A DNA stretch of 64,000 bases from Antarcticirhabdus aurantiaca (GTDB lineage Bacteria; Pseudomonadota; Alphaproteobacteria; Rhizobiales; Rhizobiaceae): contig NZ_VTOM01000027.1 of the NCBI RefSeq assembly GCF_009765365.1, forward strand, positions 1 through 64,000, written 5' to 3'. Of this stretch, positions 29,736-40,661 are shown piece by piece (position 1 is the first letter of the stretch; each line of letters begins with the position of its first letter). Under the pieces are notes generated by a model that made no database searches, was not told where the DNA came from, and was given only the letters and a program-made list of their open reading frames with translations. Made by a program: the position numbers and the translations under genes.

Positions 29736-30467
29736 CTAGAGCCGCGCGACGTTTCGGATCTCGAGGATCGCAGCGTCCTCGCCGCCCGTCGTTGACGGAT
29801 GCTTTACCATGTCGAACCGCCATTGGGCAGACGCTTGCGCGATCTCCGCCTCGAAGCTTTCGCCCTTGGGAAAGAAGCAGGCGGCGTTCGGGCTAAGATG
29901 AGGCGCGACGAAGCCGAGAAGCACGTCGAGCGAAGCAAGGGCCCGGGCGCTGACCGCCTCGGCGCCGGCGATCACCGCCCCCGCCTCCTCGATGCGGACC
30001 GCGTGGACGGCAACGGGCAGGCCGAGCTCGCGCGATGCCTCGCGCAGAAAGGCGGCCTTCTTGTTGTTGCTCTCGACGAGATCGACGCGCGCGCCCTCGC
30101 GGGTCCTGTTGCAGATGGCGAGAACGAGGCCCGGCAGGCCGCCGCCCGAGCCGATGTCGGTCCAGCGAAGCGGGCCGGGCGCGACCGCGTGGAGGGCCAG
30201 CGAGTCGCCGATGTGGCGCGTCCACAGGTGCGGCAGGCTGGCGGGCGAGACGAGGTTGATCGCCGCCTGCCAGCGCTGAAGAAGGGCCGCGTAGGCGTCG
30301 AGCTTCTCGGCCGTTTCACGTGAAACGGAAAAGCGCTGCAGCACGGCCTCGCGCTCCTCGGCCTGGGTCGCGGCGATCAGGCTCTTGGAGGGGCGTGCCA
30401 CCCGCTTGGTCTGGCGCGGCGCGGTGCGCGTGTCGCGGCCGCGCGCGTTGCCGGCCTCACGCCGCAT
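29736..30467 (-). CDS. rsmG: 16S rRNA (guanine527-N7)-methyltransferase RsmG
   Basis: 243 residues with the SAM motif [15 protein letters not shown] and [17 protein letters not shown], the RsmG signature. The ATG at 30467 overlaps the mnmG stop by 11 bases. About 30 basic residues precede the conserved region, so a later start is possible but no good one is visible. The codons for SVSRETAE contain a perfect parS core (30312-30327), as found in the gidB gene of many alphaproteobacteria. Confidence 0.95.
   Translation of the reverse strand: MRREAGNARGRDTRTAPRQTKRVARPSKSLIAATQAEEREAVLQRFSVSRETAEKLDAYAALLQRWQAAINLVSPASLPHLWTRHIGDSLALHAVAPGPLRWTDIGSGGGLPGLVLAICNRTREGARVDLVESNNKKAAFLREASRELGLPVAVHAVRIEEAGAVIAGAEAVSARALASLDVLLGFVAPHLSPNAACFFPKGESFEAEIAQASAQWRFDMVKHPSTTGGEDAAILEIRNVARL
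30312..30327. promoter_or_regulatory. parS site inside rsmG
   Basis: CGTTTCACGTGAAACG, with the perfect 14-base parS core, within the coding sequence of rsmG and about 1.6 kb from parB. ParB binding is inferred from the match and context. Confidence 0.85.
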
Positions 30468-32343
30468 GGGTGAGGGCTCCCCGGCGGAGCGCCACGAGAA
30501 CGAGGGCGAGGGCCGCCGGCGTCATGCCGTCGATGCCCTCGGCCTCCGCGATCGAGGCGGGGCGGCGCTGGACGAGCTTCTGGCGCAGCTCGTTGGACAG
30601 CCCCTTGAGGCCAGCGAAGTCGAAGTCAGCGGGAATCGTCCTCGCCTCGTCGCGCCGCAGCCGCTCCTGATCGCGCCGCTGGCGGTCGAGATAAACGTCG
30701 TAGCCCGCCTCGATCTCGACGCGCTCGGCGAGCTTGGGCGGGATGTCGGCGAGCTGCGGCCAGATGGCCGACAAGCGCTGGAGGTCCGTGCCCGGCTGCG
30801 ACAACAGCGTCCAGGCCGAGCGGCGGCGGCCGTCGCCGTTGACCTGAAGGCCGGCGCGGCCGGCCTCGGTCGGCGTGAGGCTCAGCGCTTCCAGCGTCTG
30901 CCGGGCGGCGGCCAGCGCCGTCTCCGTCTCGGCGAAGACGCGGGCGCGCGTTTCCCCAACGAGGCCGAGTTCGAGCCCGAGCGGCGTCAGCCGCCGGTCG
31001 GCATTGTCGGCGCGAAGGCTCAGGCGGAACTCGGCGCGGCTGGTGAACATGCGATAGGGTTCCGACACGCCGGTGCGCGTCAGGTCGTCGACCATGACGC
31101 CGAGATAGGCGTCGCTGCGCGAGATCGTCACCGGCTCGGCGCCGCCCGCCCGGCGCGCGGCGTTGAGCCCGGCGAGGAGCCCCTGCGCGCCCGCCTCCTC
31201 GTAGCCCGTCGTGCCGTTGATCTGGCCGGCGAGGAACAGGCCGGCGCAGGCGCGGGTCTCCAGCGTCGCGCGCAGCTCGCGCGGGTCGACGTGGTCGTAT
31301 TCGATGGCGTAGCCGGCTTTCAGGATGGAGACCCGTTCCAGCCCCGGCATGGAGCGCAGGAAGGCTTCCTGGACGGTCTCGGGCAACGAGGTCGAGAGGC
31401 CGTTCGGATAGACCGTGTCGTCGTCGAGCCCTTCCGGCTCCAGGAAGACCTGATGGCCGTCGCGCTCGCCGAACTTGACGATCTTGTCCTCGATCGAGGG
31501 GCAGTAGCGCGGTCCCACCCCCTCGATGGCGCCGGAGTAGAGCGCGGAGAGATGCAGGCTGTCGCGGATGATCCGGTGCGTTTCGGGCGTGGTGCGGGTG
31601 ATGCCGCACTCGATCTGCGGATTGGCGATGCGCGTCGTGAGATAGGAGAAGGGCACGGGATCGGCGTCCGCCGCCTGTCGGTCGAGGCTCGCCCAGTCGA
31701 TCGTGCGCCCGTCGAGGCGGGCGGGGGTGCCGGTCTTCAGCCGCCCGAGCTTGAGGCCGAGCCGGGCGAGGGCGGCGGACAGGCCGGTCGATGGCGCCTC
31801 GCCGATGCGGCCGGCCGGAATGCGCCGGTCGCCCATGTGGATGAGCCCGTTGAGAAAGGTGCCGGAGGTGATCACCACCGCGCCGGCCGCGATCCGCCGC
31901 CCGTCGGCGAGCTCGACCCCGGCGACCCGCGTGCCGTCCTCCCCCAGGACGAGGTCCGCCGCATCGCCCTCGACGATTTCGAGGTTCGCTTGGCCGCGGA
32001 TCGCCGCCTGCATGGCCTCGCGGTAGAGCTTGCGATCGGCCTGGGTGCGGGGTCCGCGCACGGCCGGGCCCTTGGAACGGTTGAGCAGGCGGAACTGGAT
32101 GCCGGCGGCGTCCGCCACCTCGCCCATCAGCCCGCCCATCGCGTCGATCTCGCGCACGAGGTGGCCCTTGCCGATGCCCCCGATCGCCGGATTGCAGCTC
32201 ATCGCGCCGACGGTGGCGAAGGCATGCGTGAGGAGCGCGGTGCGCGCGCCGGTGCGCGCCGCGGCCGCGGCCGCCTCGCAGCCCGCATGCCCGCCGCCGA
32301 TCACGACGACGTCGAAGGAAAGATCGAAGGACTGAGATGTCAT
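30457..32343 (-). CDS. mnmG: tRNA uridine-5-carboxymethylaminomethyl(34) synthesis enzyme MnmG
   Basis: 628-residue FAD protein (GidA). FAD-binding motif [20 protein letters not shown] at the N-terminus, then [22 protein letters not shown], and a C-terminal helical domain ending in [17 protein letters not shown]. Together with MnmE it makes the cmnm5U modification at the wobble position of some tRNAs. Overlaps rsmG by 11 bases; divergent from the Uma2 gene, whose nearest start is 121 bases away. Confidence 0.97.
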   Translation of the reverse strand: MTSQSFDLSFDVVVIGGGHAGCEAAAAAARTGARTALLTHAFATVGAMSCNPAIGGIGKGHLVREIDAMGGLMGEVADAAGIQFRLLNRSKGPAVRGPRTQADRKLYREAMQAAIRGQANLEIVEGDAADLVLGEDGTRVAGVELADGRRIAAGAVVITSGTFLNGLIHMGDRRIPAGRIGEAPSTGLSAALARLGLKLGRLKTGTPARLDGRTIDWASLDRQAADADPVPFSYLTTRIANPQIECGITRTTPETHRIIRDSLHLSALYSGAIEGVGPRYCPSIEDKIVKFGERDGHQVFLEPEGLDDDTVYPNGLSTSLPETVQEAFLRSMPGLERVSILKAGYAIEYDHVDPRELRATLETRACAGLFLAGQINGTTGYEEAGAQGLLAGLNAARRAGGAEPVTISRSDAYLGVMVDDLTRTGVSEPYRMFTSRAEFRLSLRADNADRRLTPLGLELGLVGETRARVFAETETALAAARQTLEALSLTPTEAGRAGLQVNGDGRRRSAWTLLSQPGTDLQRLSAIWPQLADIPPKLAERVEIEAGYDVYLDRQRRDQERLRRDEARTIPADFDFAGLKGLSNELRQKLVQRRPASIAEAEGIDGMTPAALALVLVALRRGALTHAA

Positions 32344-32464
32344 GGCGAAAGGGTTAAGCCGGAGGGCGGGGACGGTGTCAATCGAAGAGCGGCACCACCT
32401 TTTCGCAGCAACAAGCGGTGCGATCCCGTATGATGCGCCGGAAGCGGCGCGAAGCGGGTGGCAC

Positions 32465-33076
32465 GTGAGTTCGGTTCAATCCCCCCGACCCTGGACCCTC
32501 GACGAGTTCTTCGCCTGGCAGGAGCGCCAGAGCGAGCGCTACGAGCTGGTGGACGGATTTCCGCGACGGCACCGCATGATGGCCGGCGCCGGCAACCGGC
32601 ACGACGACATCGTGGTCAACATCATCGGCGACTTGAAGGCCAAGCTGCGCGGGACGCCGTGTCGGCCGTTTACGGCCGATGGCAGCGTCAAGACCGGGTC
32701 GGACCGCATCCGGCGCCCGGATGTCGGGGTCGATTGCGGCAAGCGCGAGCCGCGGGGGCACCATGCCGCGATCCCGGTGGTCGTGTTCGAGGTTCTGTCC
32801 CCGAGCACCCGCTCGTCCGACCTCCTGGTGAAGGACGCCGAGTACCGGAAGCTGCCGAGCCTTCGTCACATTGTCTATGTCGAGCAGGATGTGGCGGAAG
32901 CTCTGCACTGGTGGCGCCGCACCGGCGACGAGGAGTGGGAGCTCACCGCGCTTGCGGGTCTCGAGGCGGTCGTCGATCTCGCGGCCATCGAAGCCGCGCT
33001 GACCCTTCGCGACGTTTATGACGGGCTCGACATCGCGGAGCCTTCGTCCAAGCTCCCGCCGCCCGGTCCGCGCTGA
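32465..33076 (+). CDS. Uma2 family putative endonuclease (DUF820)
   Basis: About 203 residues from GTG at 32465 ([20 protein letters not shown]). It shows the PD-(D/E)XK-like core of the Uma2 family: [29 protein letters not shown] and [24 protein letters not shown]. Members are often scattered, orphan genes of unknown function, and a nuclease activity is assumed from the fold. It is the only plus-strand gene in the parB-rho block, which suggests an insertion. An ATG at 32342 would give a longer form with no family match. Confidence 0.82.
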   Translation: MSSVQSPRPWTLDEFFAWQERQSERYELVDGFPRRHRMMAGAGNRHDDIVVNIIGDLKAKLRGTPCRPFTADGSVKTGSDRIRRPDVGVDCGKREPRGHHAAIPVVVFEVLSPSTRSSDLLVKDAEYRKLPSLRHIVYVEQDVAEALHWWRRTGDEEWELTALAGLEAVVDLAAIEAALTLRDVYDGLDIAEPSSKLPPPGPR

Positions 33077-33080
33077 ACCC

Positions 33081-33611
33081 TCAGGCGGACGAGGAAACCG
33101 GCCCGGGCGCCGGCCGCAGCCGGGCCATGGCGAAGGTGTCGACGAGGACGCCCTGACGCAGGATCGACTGGCGGGCGCGGCCCTCGATCTCGAAGCCGGC
33201 GGCCTCGTAGAGGGCGATCGCCGCCGCGTTGTCGGTGTTGACCTCGAGTTCGAGGCGGACGAGGCCGAGCCAGTCGTCGGCGAGCTCGGTCAGCGCCGAC
33301 AGAAGCGCCCGCCCGATGCCGCGGCGCAGGTGGTCGTCGTGAACGCCCATGCCGATCGCGCCGACATGGGCGCGGCGGCCGGTGTACCGCTGCAGCGAGG
33401 CGCTGCCGACGATCCGGTTCTCCGCCTCGGCGACGATCAGCGTCATGTTGGGATTTTCGCCGAGGACGCGCTTGCGCACGGCCTCGGCCGTGTCGAAGGG
33501 CAGGCGCAGCGTGCCGAAGCGGTAGCCGGGCAGGTTGGAAAGCGCCGCGAGGCCCTCAGCGTCGCGCGGCTCGGCGGCGCGGATGGAGAAAGCGAAGCGT
33601 TCGTCGCCCAT
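33081..33611 (-). CDS. GNAT family N-acetyltransferase
   Basis: 176 residues from ATG at 33611 (MGDERFAFSIRAAEPRDAEG). The acetyl-CoA-binding motif is DDHLRRGIGRALLSAL, with LELEVNTDNAAAIALYEAAGFEIEGRAR as the final blocks of a RimJ/PhnO-type GNAT. Substrate unknown. Only 5 bases separate it from mnmE, with which it is probably transcribed. Tail-to-tail with the Uma2 gene, 4 bases apart. Confidence 0.88.
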   Translation of the reverse strand: MGDERFAFSIRAAEPRDAEGLAALSNLPGYRFGTLRLPFDTAEAVRKRVLGENPNMTLIVAEAENRIVGSASLQRYTGRRAHVGAIGMGVHDDHLRRGIGRALLSALTELADDWLGLVRLELEVNTDNAAAIALYEAAGFEIEGRARQSILRQGVLVDTFAMARLRPAPGPVSSSA

Positions 33612-33616
33612 GACAC

Positions 33617-34954
33617 TCACTTCCCGATGCAGAAGCGCGAGAAGATGACGCCGAGGAGATCCTCGACGTCGGTGCGGCCGGTCAGGCGACCGAGCCGGTC
33701 GGCCGCTTCGCGCAGGATCTCGGCCGCCACCTCCGGTAGCAGATCCGGCGCTCGCGCGAAATCGGCGAGGGCGCGCCGCGTCTCGACGAGGGCGGCGCGG
33801 TGGCGCGCCTGAAGCGGCAGCGCGTCCGCCGCACCCGCCGCCGCGTCGGCGCGGGCGGCGAGCGCCGCGAGAAGAGCGTCGAGGCCGGCGCCCGTGCGCA
33901 CCGAGATCGCCAGGTCGTAAGCTCCCACGGGCGCCGCCGCCGCGAGATCGGCCTTGGAGCGCACGCGCAAGGTCGGACGCGGCTCGCCAGGCCCGCTCTG
34001 TTTCACGTGAAGCATGGCCGCAGCCTCCGTCTCGGCGCTGTCTGCGGCGTCCAGCCAGAGCACGAGGTCGGCGCGCTCCATGGTCTCTCGCGCGCGCTTG
34101 ACACCGATTGCCTCGATGGGATCGGCCGTTTCGCGCAGGCCCGCGGTGTCGAAAAGGCGGACGGGGAGGCCGGCAAGGTCGAGCGTGACCTCCAGGACGT
34201 CGCGAGTGGTGCCGGGAACGGGCGTGACGATCGCGACCTCGCGCCGGGCGAGCGCGTTGAGAAGGCTCGACTTGCCGGCATTGGGCGGGCCGGCTATGGC
34301 GACACGGAAGCCCTCGCGCAGGATCTCGCCGCGCGCCGCGCCGCTCAGGTGTGCGTCGATCTCGGCGGCAAGCACTGCCACCTCGGCGCGCACGCCCGCG
34401 TCGACGCCCTCGCCGACGTCGCCTTCGTCGGAAAAGTCGAAGCTCGCCTCGATCAGGGCGCGAGCGTGGAGAAGGCGTGTCCCCCAATCCTCGAAGAGCC
34501 GCCGCGAGCCGCCTTCCGCCTGGAGCAGCGCCGCGCGACGCTGGCGCTCGGTCTCGGCGGCGAGAAGGTCGGACAGGCCTTCCGCTTCCGTCAGGTCGAT
34601 GCGCCCGTTCACGAAGGCGCGGCGGGTGAACTCGCCGGCCTCGGCGAGGCGCAGGCCCGGCAGGCTCGTGGCGGCTTCGACGAAGCGGGCGACGGTCGCG
34701 CGCCCGCCATGGAGGTGGAACTCGGCGAGGTCATCGCCGGTCGCGCTGTTGGGGCCGGGAAAGAACAGGACGAGCCCGCGGTCGAGCATGGCGCCCGCCT
34801 CGTCGCGGATGCGCCGGAGGCTCGCCCGGCGCGGCTCGGGCAGGGTGCCGGCCAGCCGCTCGGCCACGCGCCGCGCCGCAGGACCGCTGACCCGCACCAC
34901 CGCCACCCCCGCGGGCAGGGCCCCCGACGACAACGCGACGATCGTATCCTCCAT
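33617..34954 (-). CDS. mnmE: tRNA modification GTPase MnmE
   Basis: 445 residues from ATG at 34954 (MEDTIVALSSGALPAG). N-terminal folate-binding domain, then a G domain with GPPNAGKSSLLN, DTAGLRETADPIE and a slightly unusual G4 (SKADL in place of NKxD). It ends in the canonical CIGK tail with the catalytic cysteine. Partner of MnmG. The stretch coding for MLHVKQS holds a parS-like site (33999-34014). Confidence 0.97.
   Translation of the reverse strand: MEDTIVALSSGALPAGVAVVRVSGPAARRVAERLAGTLPEPRRASLRRIRDEAGAMLDRGLVLFFPGPNSATGDDLAEFHLHGGRATVARFVEAATSLPGLRLAEAGEFTRRAFVNGRIDLTEAEGLSDLLAAETERQRRAALLQAEGGSRRLFEDWGTRLLHARALIEASFDFSDEGDVGEGVDAGVRAEVAVLAAEIDAHLSGAARGEILREGFRVAIAGPPNAGKSSLLNALARREVAIVTPVPGTTRDVLEVTLDLAGLPVRLFDTAGLRETADPIEAIGVKRARETMERADLVLWLDAADSAETEAAAMLHVKQSGPGEPRPTLRVRSKADLAAAAPVGAYDLAISVRTGAGLDALLAALAARADAAAGAADALPLQARHRAALVETRRALADFARAPDLLPEVAAEILREAADRLGRLTGRTDVEDLLGVIFSRFCIGK
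33999..34014. promoter_or_regulatory. parS-like site inside mnmE
   Basis: TGTTTCACGTGAAGCA matches the parS consensus at 15 of 16 positions. Lies within mnmE, about 5.2 kb from parB and 8.5 kb from the putative origin. Confidence 0.8.
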
Positions 34955-34997
34955 CACACCACCTTCCGGCCGAGGGTTGGGCTCATCCGCGGGTATG

Positions 34998-35107
34998 GCA
35001 GGGGACGCCGTCCCCTGCACCCCGGCCAGGGGAAATGATTTCCCCTGGACCCCTCTTCATATGGCGTGTCCGATCAGCCGAGGGGGCAGAGCCCCCTCGG
35101 CTGATCG
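34998..35107. repeat. Cluster of three perfect inverted repeats
   Basis: Three palindromes in 110 bases: GCAGGGGA/TCCCCTGC (34998-35018), an 11-bp stem CCAGGGGAAAT/ATTTCCCCTGG (35026-35048), and a 17-bp perfect stem with a 3-base loop at 35071-35107. The 240-base gap 34955-35194 lies between ybaK and mnmE, both minus strand. The cluster could end ybaK transcription and looks like a dispersed palindromic repeat common in GC-rich alphaproteobacteria. No gene seen in the gap. Confidence 0.75.
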
Positions 35108-35194
35108 GAAATGTGCCCAAATGAAAAGAAGGGTCCGGGAATTCTTTTCCGGGCGGGGCCCGGGGCGGCAGCCCCGCCACACGCGCCCGAGCCC

Positions 35195-35692
35195 TTACCC
35201 GGCAGAGAAGGACACGAGGCGGGCGGCGGTGGCCGAGCGCAGCTGCAGCGGCACGATCTCGAAGACGTGGGTCGGCGATCCGGCGGCGGCCCAGACGGTG
35301 GCGAAGGCGAAGAGGGCTTCGTCCATGAGGACCGGCAGGCTCCGCGACGCCCCGAAGGGCGAGACGCCGCCGATGGCGAAGCCCGTGGCCTCGCGCACGA
35401 AGGCGGCGTTCGGGCGCTCGATCGGTTCGCCGAGGATGGTGGCCGCCTTCGCCTCGTCGACGCGGTTGGCGCCGGAGACGAGCAGCATGTAGGCCGCGCC
35501 GGTGTCCCGCCCGCGGAAAACAAGCGTCTTGACGATCTGCCCGACCCGCGCGCCGACCGCTTGCGCGGCTTCCTCCGCCGAGCGGGCGGACCGGACGGTT
35601 TCGCGGATGGCGATCCTGACGCCGCGCGCTTGCGCATCCGCCGCGACGCGCGCGACGTAGAGCGGAAGGGCCGGGGCGGCGGGATCGCTCAT
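35195..35692 (-). CDS. YbaK/EbsC family aminoacyl-tRNA deacylase
   Basis: 165 residues with the YbaK/ProX editing-domain pattern: VGQIVKTLVFRGR (the conserved lysine for tRNA 3' end binding), LVSGANRVDEAK, and GFAIGGVSPFGASRSLPVLMDEAL. It hydrolyses mischarged tRNA in trans. It lies 10 bases after rho, between rho and mnmE, two genes that are usually adjacent, so it seems to be inserted there. Likely in one transcript with rho. Confidence 0.9.
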   Translation of the reverse strand: MSDPAAPALPLYVARVAADAQARGVRIAIRETVRSARSAEEAAQAVGARVGQIVKTLVFRGRDTGAAYMLLVSGANRVDEAKAATILGEPIERPNAAFVREATGFAIGGVSPFGASRSLPVLMDEALFAFATVWAAAGSPTHVFEIVPLQLRSATAARLVSFSAG

Positions 35693-35702
35693 GCCACTTG
35701 GC

Positions 35703-36971
<1,269 letters not shown>

Positions 36972-37399
36972 GGGGACTATGGCTCCGCCCCGGAACGCGG
37001 CGCAGGGGCGCGAACGGGGGCATGGTCGTTCAGGGGAGGGTGCGGCGTCGTCGCGGGATGATGCGGGAAAAGCGGTTCGCGAAACGCGGGGCGGCGATGC
37101 GGGACCGATCCGGCCGATCGACGCCACCAAAGGCGGGATATCACGGCATATAGCCGCGGGAATCGCGCGGCGCAAGCGGAAGATCGGGTGGCGGGCGGCG
37201 CAACGGAACCGCTCGGCCGCCGGCGGGCCGGGCCGGGACCTCGCCTTGCGGGGCCCTAAGGCCGCGTGCTAGCGCTCCCGCGACGTTTCCGACGCCGCCC
37301 GGCTCCGGTTCGCGGGCGCCCGGGCGGTTTTCCACGGCGGCGTGCGGTGCCCGTCCGGCATCGCCTCGCCGGCTCCGCAGCGCTTCTTCGGGAGACCCC
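36972..37399. other. Divergent promoter region between rho and secB
   Basis: 428 bases without a supported gene. GC-rich and low in complexity. A short AT-richer patch with GATATCACGGCATATAG (37138-37154) may be a promoter for rho, but no clear pair of boxes is visible. This gap is one proposed breakpoint of the origin-containing inversion. Confidence 0.4.
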
Positions 37400-37912
37400 A
37401 TGTCCGACACCAACGATCACGCGACCGCCAACGGCAGCACCGCCGAGGCGCCGAGCGCAGCGCCCGCCGTCAGCATCCTGACGCAGTACATCAAGGACCT
37501 CTCCTTCGAGAGCCCGAATGCGCCGGCAGTCCTGCGCGGTCCCCCGCGCACCAACCCGAACATCAACATCGGCGTCAACGTCCAAGCCAATCCGGTGACC
37601 GGGGGCACGGGCGAGTTCGACGTGCGCCTGACGCTCAACGCCAAGGCGGGCGAGAACAAGGACATGCTGTTCCACGTCGAGCTGGAATATGGCGGCGTCT
37701 TCCGCCTCGCCAACGTCCGGCAGGAGCACATGCTGCCCTTCCTGTTCATCGAGTGCCCGCGCCTGCTCTTCCCCTTCGCGCGCCAGATCATCGCCGACGC
37801 CACCCGCAACGGCGGCTTCCCGCCGCTGATGATCGACCCGATCGACTTCGCGCAGCTCTTCCAGCAGCGCATGGCCGAGGAGCGGGCCCGCCAGCAGGTG
37901 CAGACGGTCTGA
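37400..37912 (+). CDS. secB: Protein-export chaperone SecB
   Basis: 170 residues; typical SecB blocks [44 protein letters not shown] and [20 protein letters not shown]. It keeps preproteins unfolded and hands them to SecA. Good context: secB is a standard member of the maf-dnaQ-secB-fxsA-timA region. Here it is on the plus strand, beside rho. Confidence 0.97.
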   Translation: MSDTNDHATANGSTAEAPSAAPAVSILTQYIKDLSFESPNAPAVLRGPPRTNPNINIGVNVQANPVTGGTGEFDVRLTLNAKAGENKDMLFHVELEYGGVFRLANVRQEHMLPFLFIECPRLLFPFARQIIADATRNGGFPPLMIDPIDFAQLFQQRMAEERARQQVQTV

Positions 37913-37967
37913 GGCAAGGCGCGGCGCAGCGCCGGACGGGGGTCCGGTGCGCGAGGGGGATCTTTCG

Positions 37968-38582
37968 ATGTCGTCTTCGGCAGCGCGTCGCCGTCTCGCG
38001 GCGCTTCTCACCCTCGTCCTGCCCTTGTGCGGCGGGCCGGTTCTCGCCCAGAGCGGCATCAGCCTCAACGAAGGCGACGGGCCCGAGCCCGTCTGCCTGT
38101 CCTCGACGCGCTTCGCCGTCGAGGCGCAGTGGCGGGCCGACGACAGCGGATCGGACATCCTGATCCGCGCCGCTGGCCCCGGTGCCCTCCCGCCGGCGGG
38201 GGAGCCCTGCCGCTACGAGCCGCGCGCCGGCGACCGGATCCTGTCCAGCCGCTATCCCGACGAGGCGCTCACCGTGAGCGCCCTGTCCGACCGCTTCCTC
38301 GTGATGGAGGCGAGCACCGGCCCGCAGAGCCGCCTGATCGTCGCCGACCTCGACGCGGACACGAACGCGCTCGTCGCGGACGACATCGAGATCGAGGCGG
38401 TCACGGGCGAGGGGGTCGACTACTGGGCGACGGAGGAGGGCGCCGATCCCAGCGCATGTCCCGACTACGCCGAAACCCTCGCGGCCGGCCTGACGCCGGT
38501 GATCGACGCGCGCTGGTTCTTCTCCTTCGCCGCGGGAACGTCCGAGAAGCGCAGCGAAACCCGCTGCTCGGCCGTCCAATAG
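37968..38582 (+). CDS. Hypothetical secreted protein
   Basis: 204 residues from ATG at 37968; GCGAGGGGGA lies 7-8 bases upstream. Signal peptide RRRLAALLTLVLPLCGGPVLA, cleavage near AQS. The mature protein has four to five cysteines (PVCLSS, EPCRYE, SACPDY, TRCSAV) likely in disulfides and no recognised domain. It follows secB by 55 bases and converges with dnaQ. Function unknown. Confidence 0.7.
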   Translation: MSSSAARRRLAALLTLVLPLCGGPVLAQSGISLNEGDGPEPVCLSSTRFAVEAQWRADDSGSDILIRAAGPGALPPAGEPCRYEPRAGDRILSSRYPDEALTVSALSDRFLVMEASTGPQSRLIVADLDADTNALVADDIEIEAVTGEGVDYWATEEGADPSACPDYAETLAAGLTPVIDARWFFSFAAGTSEKRSETRCSAVQ

Positions 38583-38598
38583 GCCCGGGAGCGCGCGG

Positions 38599-39330
38599 CT
38601 ACTCCGCCGCCTGACGCGTTTCGGCTTCCGGGCGGCCCCAATAGTCCCACCACATCGGCTCGGGCTTCAGCGTCGCGGCGAAGGCGCGGTGGCGCTCGAC
38701 CGCGTCGGCGTCGAGGCGGGGCTTCAGCGGCACGGGGCGCGGCCCGACGGTGGCGACCGCCGCCTCGCCGTCGCCGCCCTGTCCGTCCTCGTTGCGCTGG
38801 ACGAGGCCGAGCGCGGCCTGCCGGCCGCCGATCAGCTCGATGTAGACTTCCGCCAGAAGCCAGGAGTCGAGAAGCGCCCCGTGCTTGTCGCGGCGCGAGG
38901 TGTCGACGCCGAAGCGCGAGCACAGCGCGTCGAGGGTCGCGGGCGCCATCGGGAACTTGCGACGCGCCATCTGCAGCGTGTCGACGACCACGGCGCCGTC
39001 CAGCGTCGGACGGCCGAGCCGCGTCATCTCGGCGTTGAGGAAGCGGATGTCGAAGCTGGCGTTGTGGGCGACGAGCCGGGCGCCGGCGAAGAAGGCCTCG
39101 AAGGCCTCCACCACCTCGCCGAAGAGCGGCTTGTCCGCCAGCATCTCGTCGGAGATGCCGTGGATGGCGAGGGCGTCCGGATGGACCTTGCGCCCTTCGG
39201 GACGGATGTAGTGGTGGAAGGTCTTGCCGGTCGGGATGCCGTTCCAGAGCTCGACGGCGCCGATCTCGATCACCCGGTCGTGCTCGAATTCGAGGCCGGT
39301 GGTTTCGGTGTCGAAGACGATCTCGCGCAT
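38599..39330 (-). CDS. dnaQ: DNA polymerase III epsilon subunit (3'-5' proofreading exonuclease)
   Basis: 243 residues from ATG at 39330 (MREIVFDTETTGLEFEHDRV). Exo I motif DTETTG, Exo II VAHNASFDIRFLN, and Exo III HGALLDSWLLAEVY are all present, with the DnaQ C-terminal part that binds the polymerase alpha subunit. 146 bases downstream of coaE on the same strand. Part of the dnaQ-coaE-aroE-maf block. Confidence 0.97.
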   Translation of the reverse strand: MREIVFDTETTGLEFEHDRVIEIGAVELWNGIPTGKTFHHYIRPEGRKVHPDALAIHGISDEMLADKPLFGEVVEAFEAFFAGARLVAHNASFDIRFLNAEMTRLGRPTLDGAVVVDTLQMARRKFPMAPATLDALCSRFGVDTSRRDKHGALLDSWLLAEVYIELIGGRQAALGLVQRNEDGQGGDGEAAVATVGPRPVPLKPRLDADAVERHRAFAATLKPEPMWWDYWGRPEAETRQAAE

Positions 39331-39476
39331 GCCGCCCTGCTCCTTCGCCCCGGTTCTGGGCGAAGCGGGGAGCGGGGGCAAGTCTGGCGAAGAAGGCTTA
39401 AGGCTTTTCCACGGATGATGCGCCATGTTCCCTCTTCGTTCGCATGGAGCGACCGGCGGGTCAAGGCGGAAAGCGA

Positions 39477-40112
39477 TCATCCTCGTTTGCGATCAGCGGC
39501 TTGAGCCGGCGGATCACCGTCCCGATAGCGCGCGACGACCGCGCGCACGGCCTCGCGCGCCGGGTCGAGGCCCCCGCCGGTGTCGATCACGACGCTCGCG
39601 CGGGCGCGCTTGTCGGCGTCGGGCATCTGCGCCGCGAGGATGGCGTCGAAGCGCTCCGGCGTCATGCCGGGGCGAGCGAGGACGCGGGCGCGCTGGACCT
39701 CGCTCGGGGCGGTGACGACGACGACCGCGTCGCAGCGCGCCTCGCCGCCGGTCTCGAACAGGAGCGGGATGTCGAGGACGGCGAGCGGGTGTCCGGCCTC
39801 CCGGGCCGCGGCGAGAAAGGCCTCCTCCTCCTCGCGCACCATGGGATGGACGATCGCCTCGAGGCGGCGGCGCGCCTCCGGGTCGGCGAGAACCGCGCGG
39901 GCAAGCGCTTCCCGGTCGACGACGCCGCTTCGCACCGTGCCGGGAAAGGCGGCTTCGACGAGCGGCGCCGCGCGCCCGGCATACAGGCGGTGAACGGCGG
40001 CGTCGGCGGAGTAAACGGGAACGCCCTCGGCCTCGAACATGGCCGCGGTGGTGGACTTGCCCATGCCGATCGAGCCGGTGAGGCCGAGAACGATCACGAT
40101 GCCGGCCCGCAT
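39477..40112 (-). CDS. coaE: Dephospho-CoA kinase
   Basis: 211 residues from ATG at 40112 ([20 protein letters not shown]). The P-loop GSIGMGKST, then [12 protein letters not shown] and [18 protein letters not shown] are CoaE signatures. Last step of coenzyme A synthesis. The ATG overlaps the stop of the preceding NTF2-like gene in an ATGA arrangement, so translation is probably coupled. Confidence 0.96.
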   Translation of the reverse strand: MRAGIVIVLGLTGSIGMGKSTTAAMFEAEGVPVYSADAAVHRLYAGRAAPLVEAAFPGTVRSGVVDREALARAVLADPEARRRLEAIVHPMVREEEEAFLAAAREAGHPLAVLDIPLLFETGGEARCDAVVVVTAPSEVQRARVLARPGMTPERFDAILAAQMPDADKRARASVVIDTGGGLDPAREAVRAVVARYRDGDPPAQAADRKRG

Positions 40113-40657
40113 CAGGCGAGCATGGCGAGGACGATGCGCCAGCCGCCGCCGCGCAGCGGCGGTTCGCCCGCCTCGTCGCCGTCGGCGTCCCGCACGCCCT
40201 CGTCCTCGTCCTCGTCGTCGCGGTCCTCGGCCGCGCGGATCAGGGCGTAGCGGCACTCGAAGGCGAGCGCCGCCTCGCCGTCCTCGCGCTCCTGGCGCCA
40301 GAACAGGACGGCCCAGGCGCTGTCGCCCGAGGCTCGCCAGTCGGTGACGGTGAAGGTCGAGCGGACGATCTCCTCGCCCTCGAACACGTCGAACAGCGCC
40401 TCGATGTTCTCGATCAGCTCGTCCGCGTCGTTGAAGACGTTGCCGCGCCCGTTCTGCCAGATCGTCGTGGGATAGGCGAAGCAGTTCGCGACGGCCTCCT
40501 CGTCGAAATCGTCGAAGCCGCCGGCATAGCGCTCGAACAGAGCCAGAAGGTCGGGCTCCAGGGGACGGGAGGCGCGGTAGCCGCCGTCATTGGCGGGCGT
40601 GGCGTAGGGGTGCGGGTAGGGGTTCGCGGCGCCGGGCCGCTCCGGGGACTCGTCCAT
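40112..40657 (-). CDS. Hypothetical NTF2/SnoaL-like protein in the coaE operon
   Basis: 181 residues. The region 38-140 ([59 protein letters not shown]) has the pattern of the NTF2/SnoaL cone fold used in many small enzymes and binding proteins. Near the end is a strongly acidic stretch ([10 protein letters not shown]). Between aroE (4-base gap) and coaE (1-base ATGA overlap), so it is cotranscribed with them. Not part of the usual Rhizobiales block as I know it; function unknown. Confidence 0.65.
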   Translation of the reverse strand: MDESPERPGAANPYPHPYATPANDGGYRASRPLEPDLLALFERYAGGFDDFDEEAVANCFAYPTTIWQNGRGNVFNDADELIENIEALFDVFEGEEIVRSTFTVTDWRASGDSAWAVLFWRQEREDGEAALAFECRYALIRAAEDRDDEDEDEGVRDADGDEAGEPPLRGGGWRIVLAMLA

Positions 40658-40661
40658 GGAT

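Noticed and set aside
36972-37175. 68-codon extension of Rho
   Set aside because: No Rho-like sequence; the standard start [10 protein letters not shown] is downstream.
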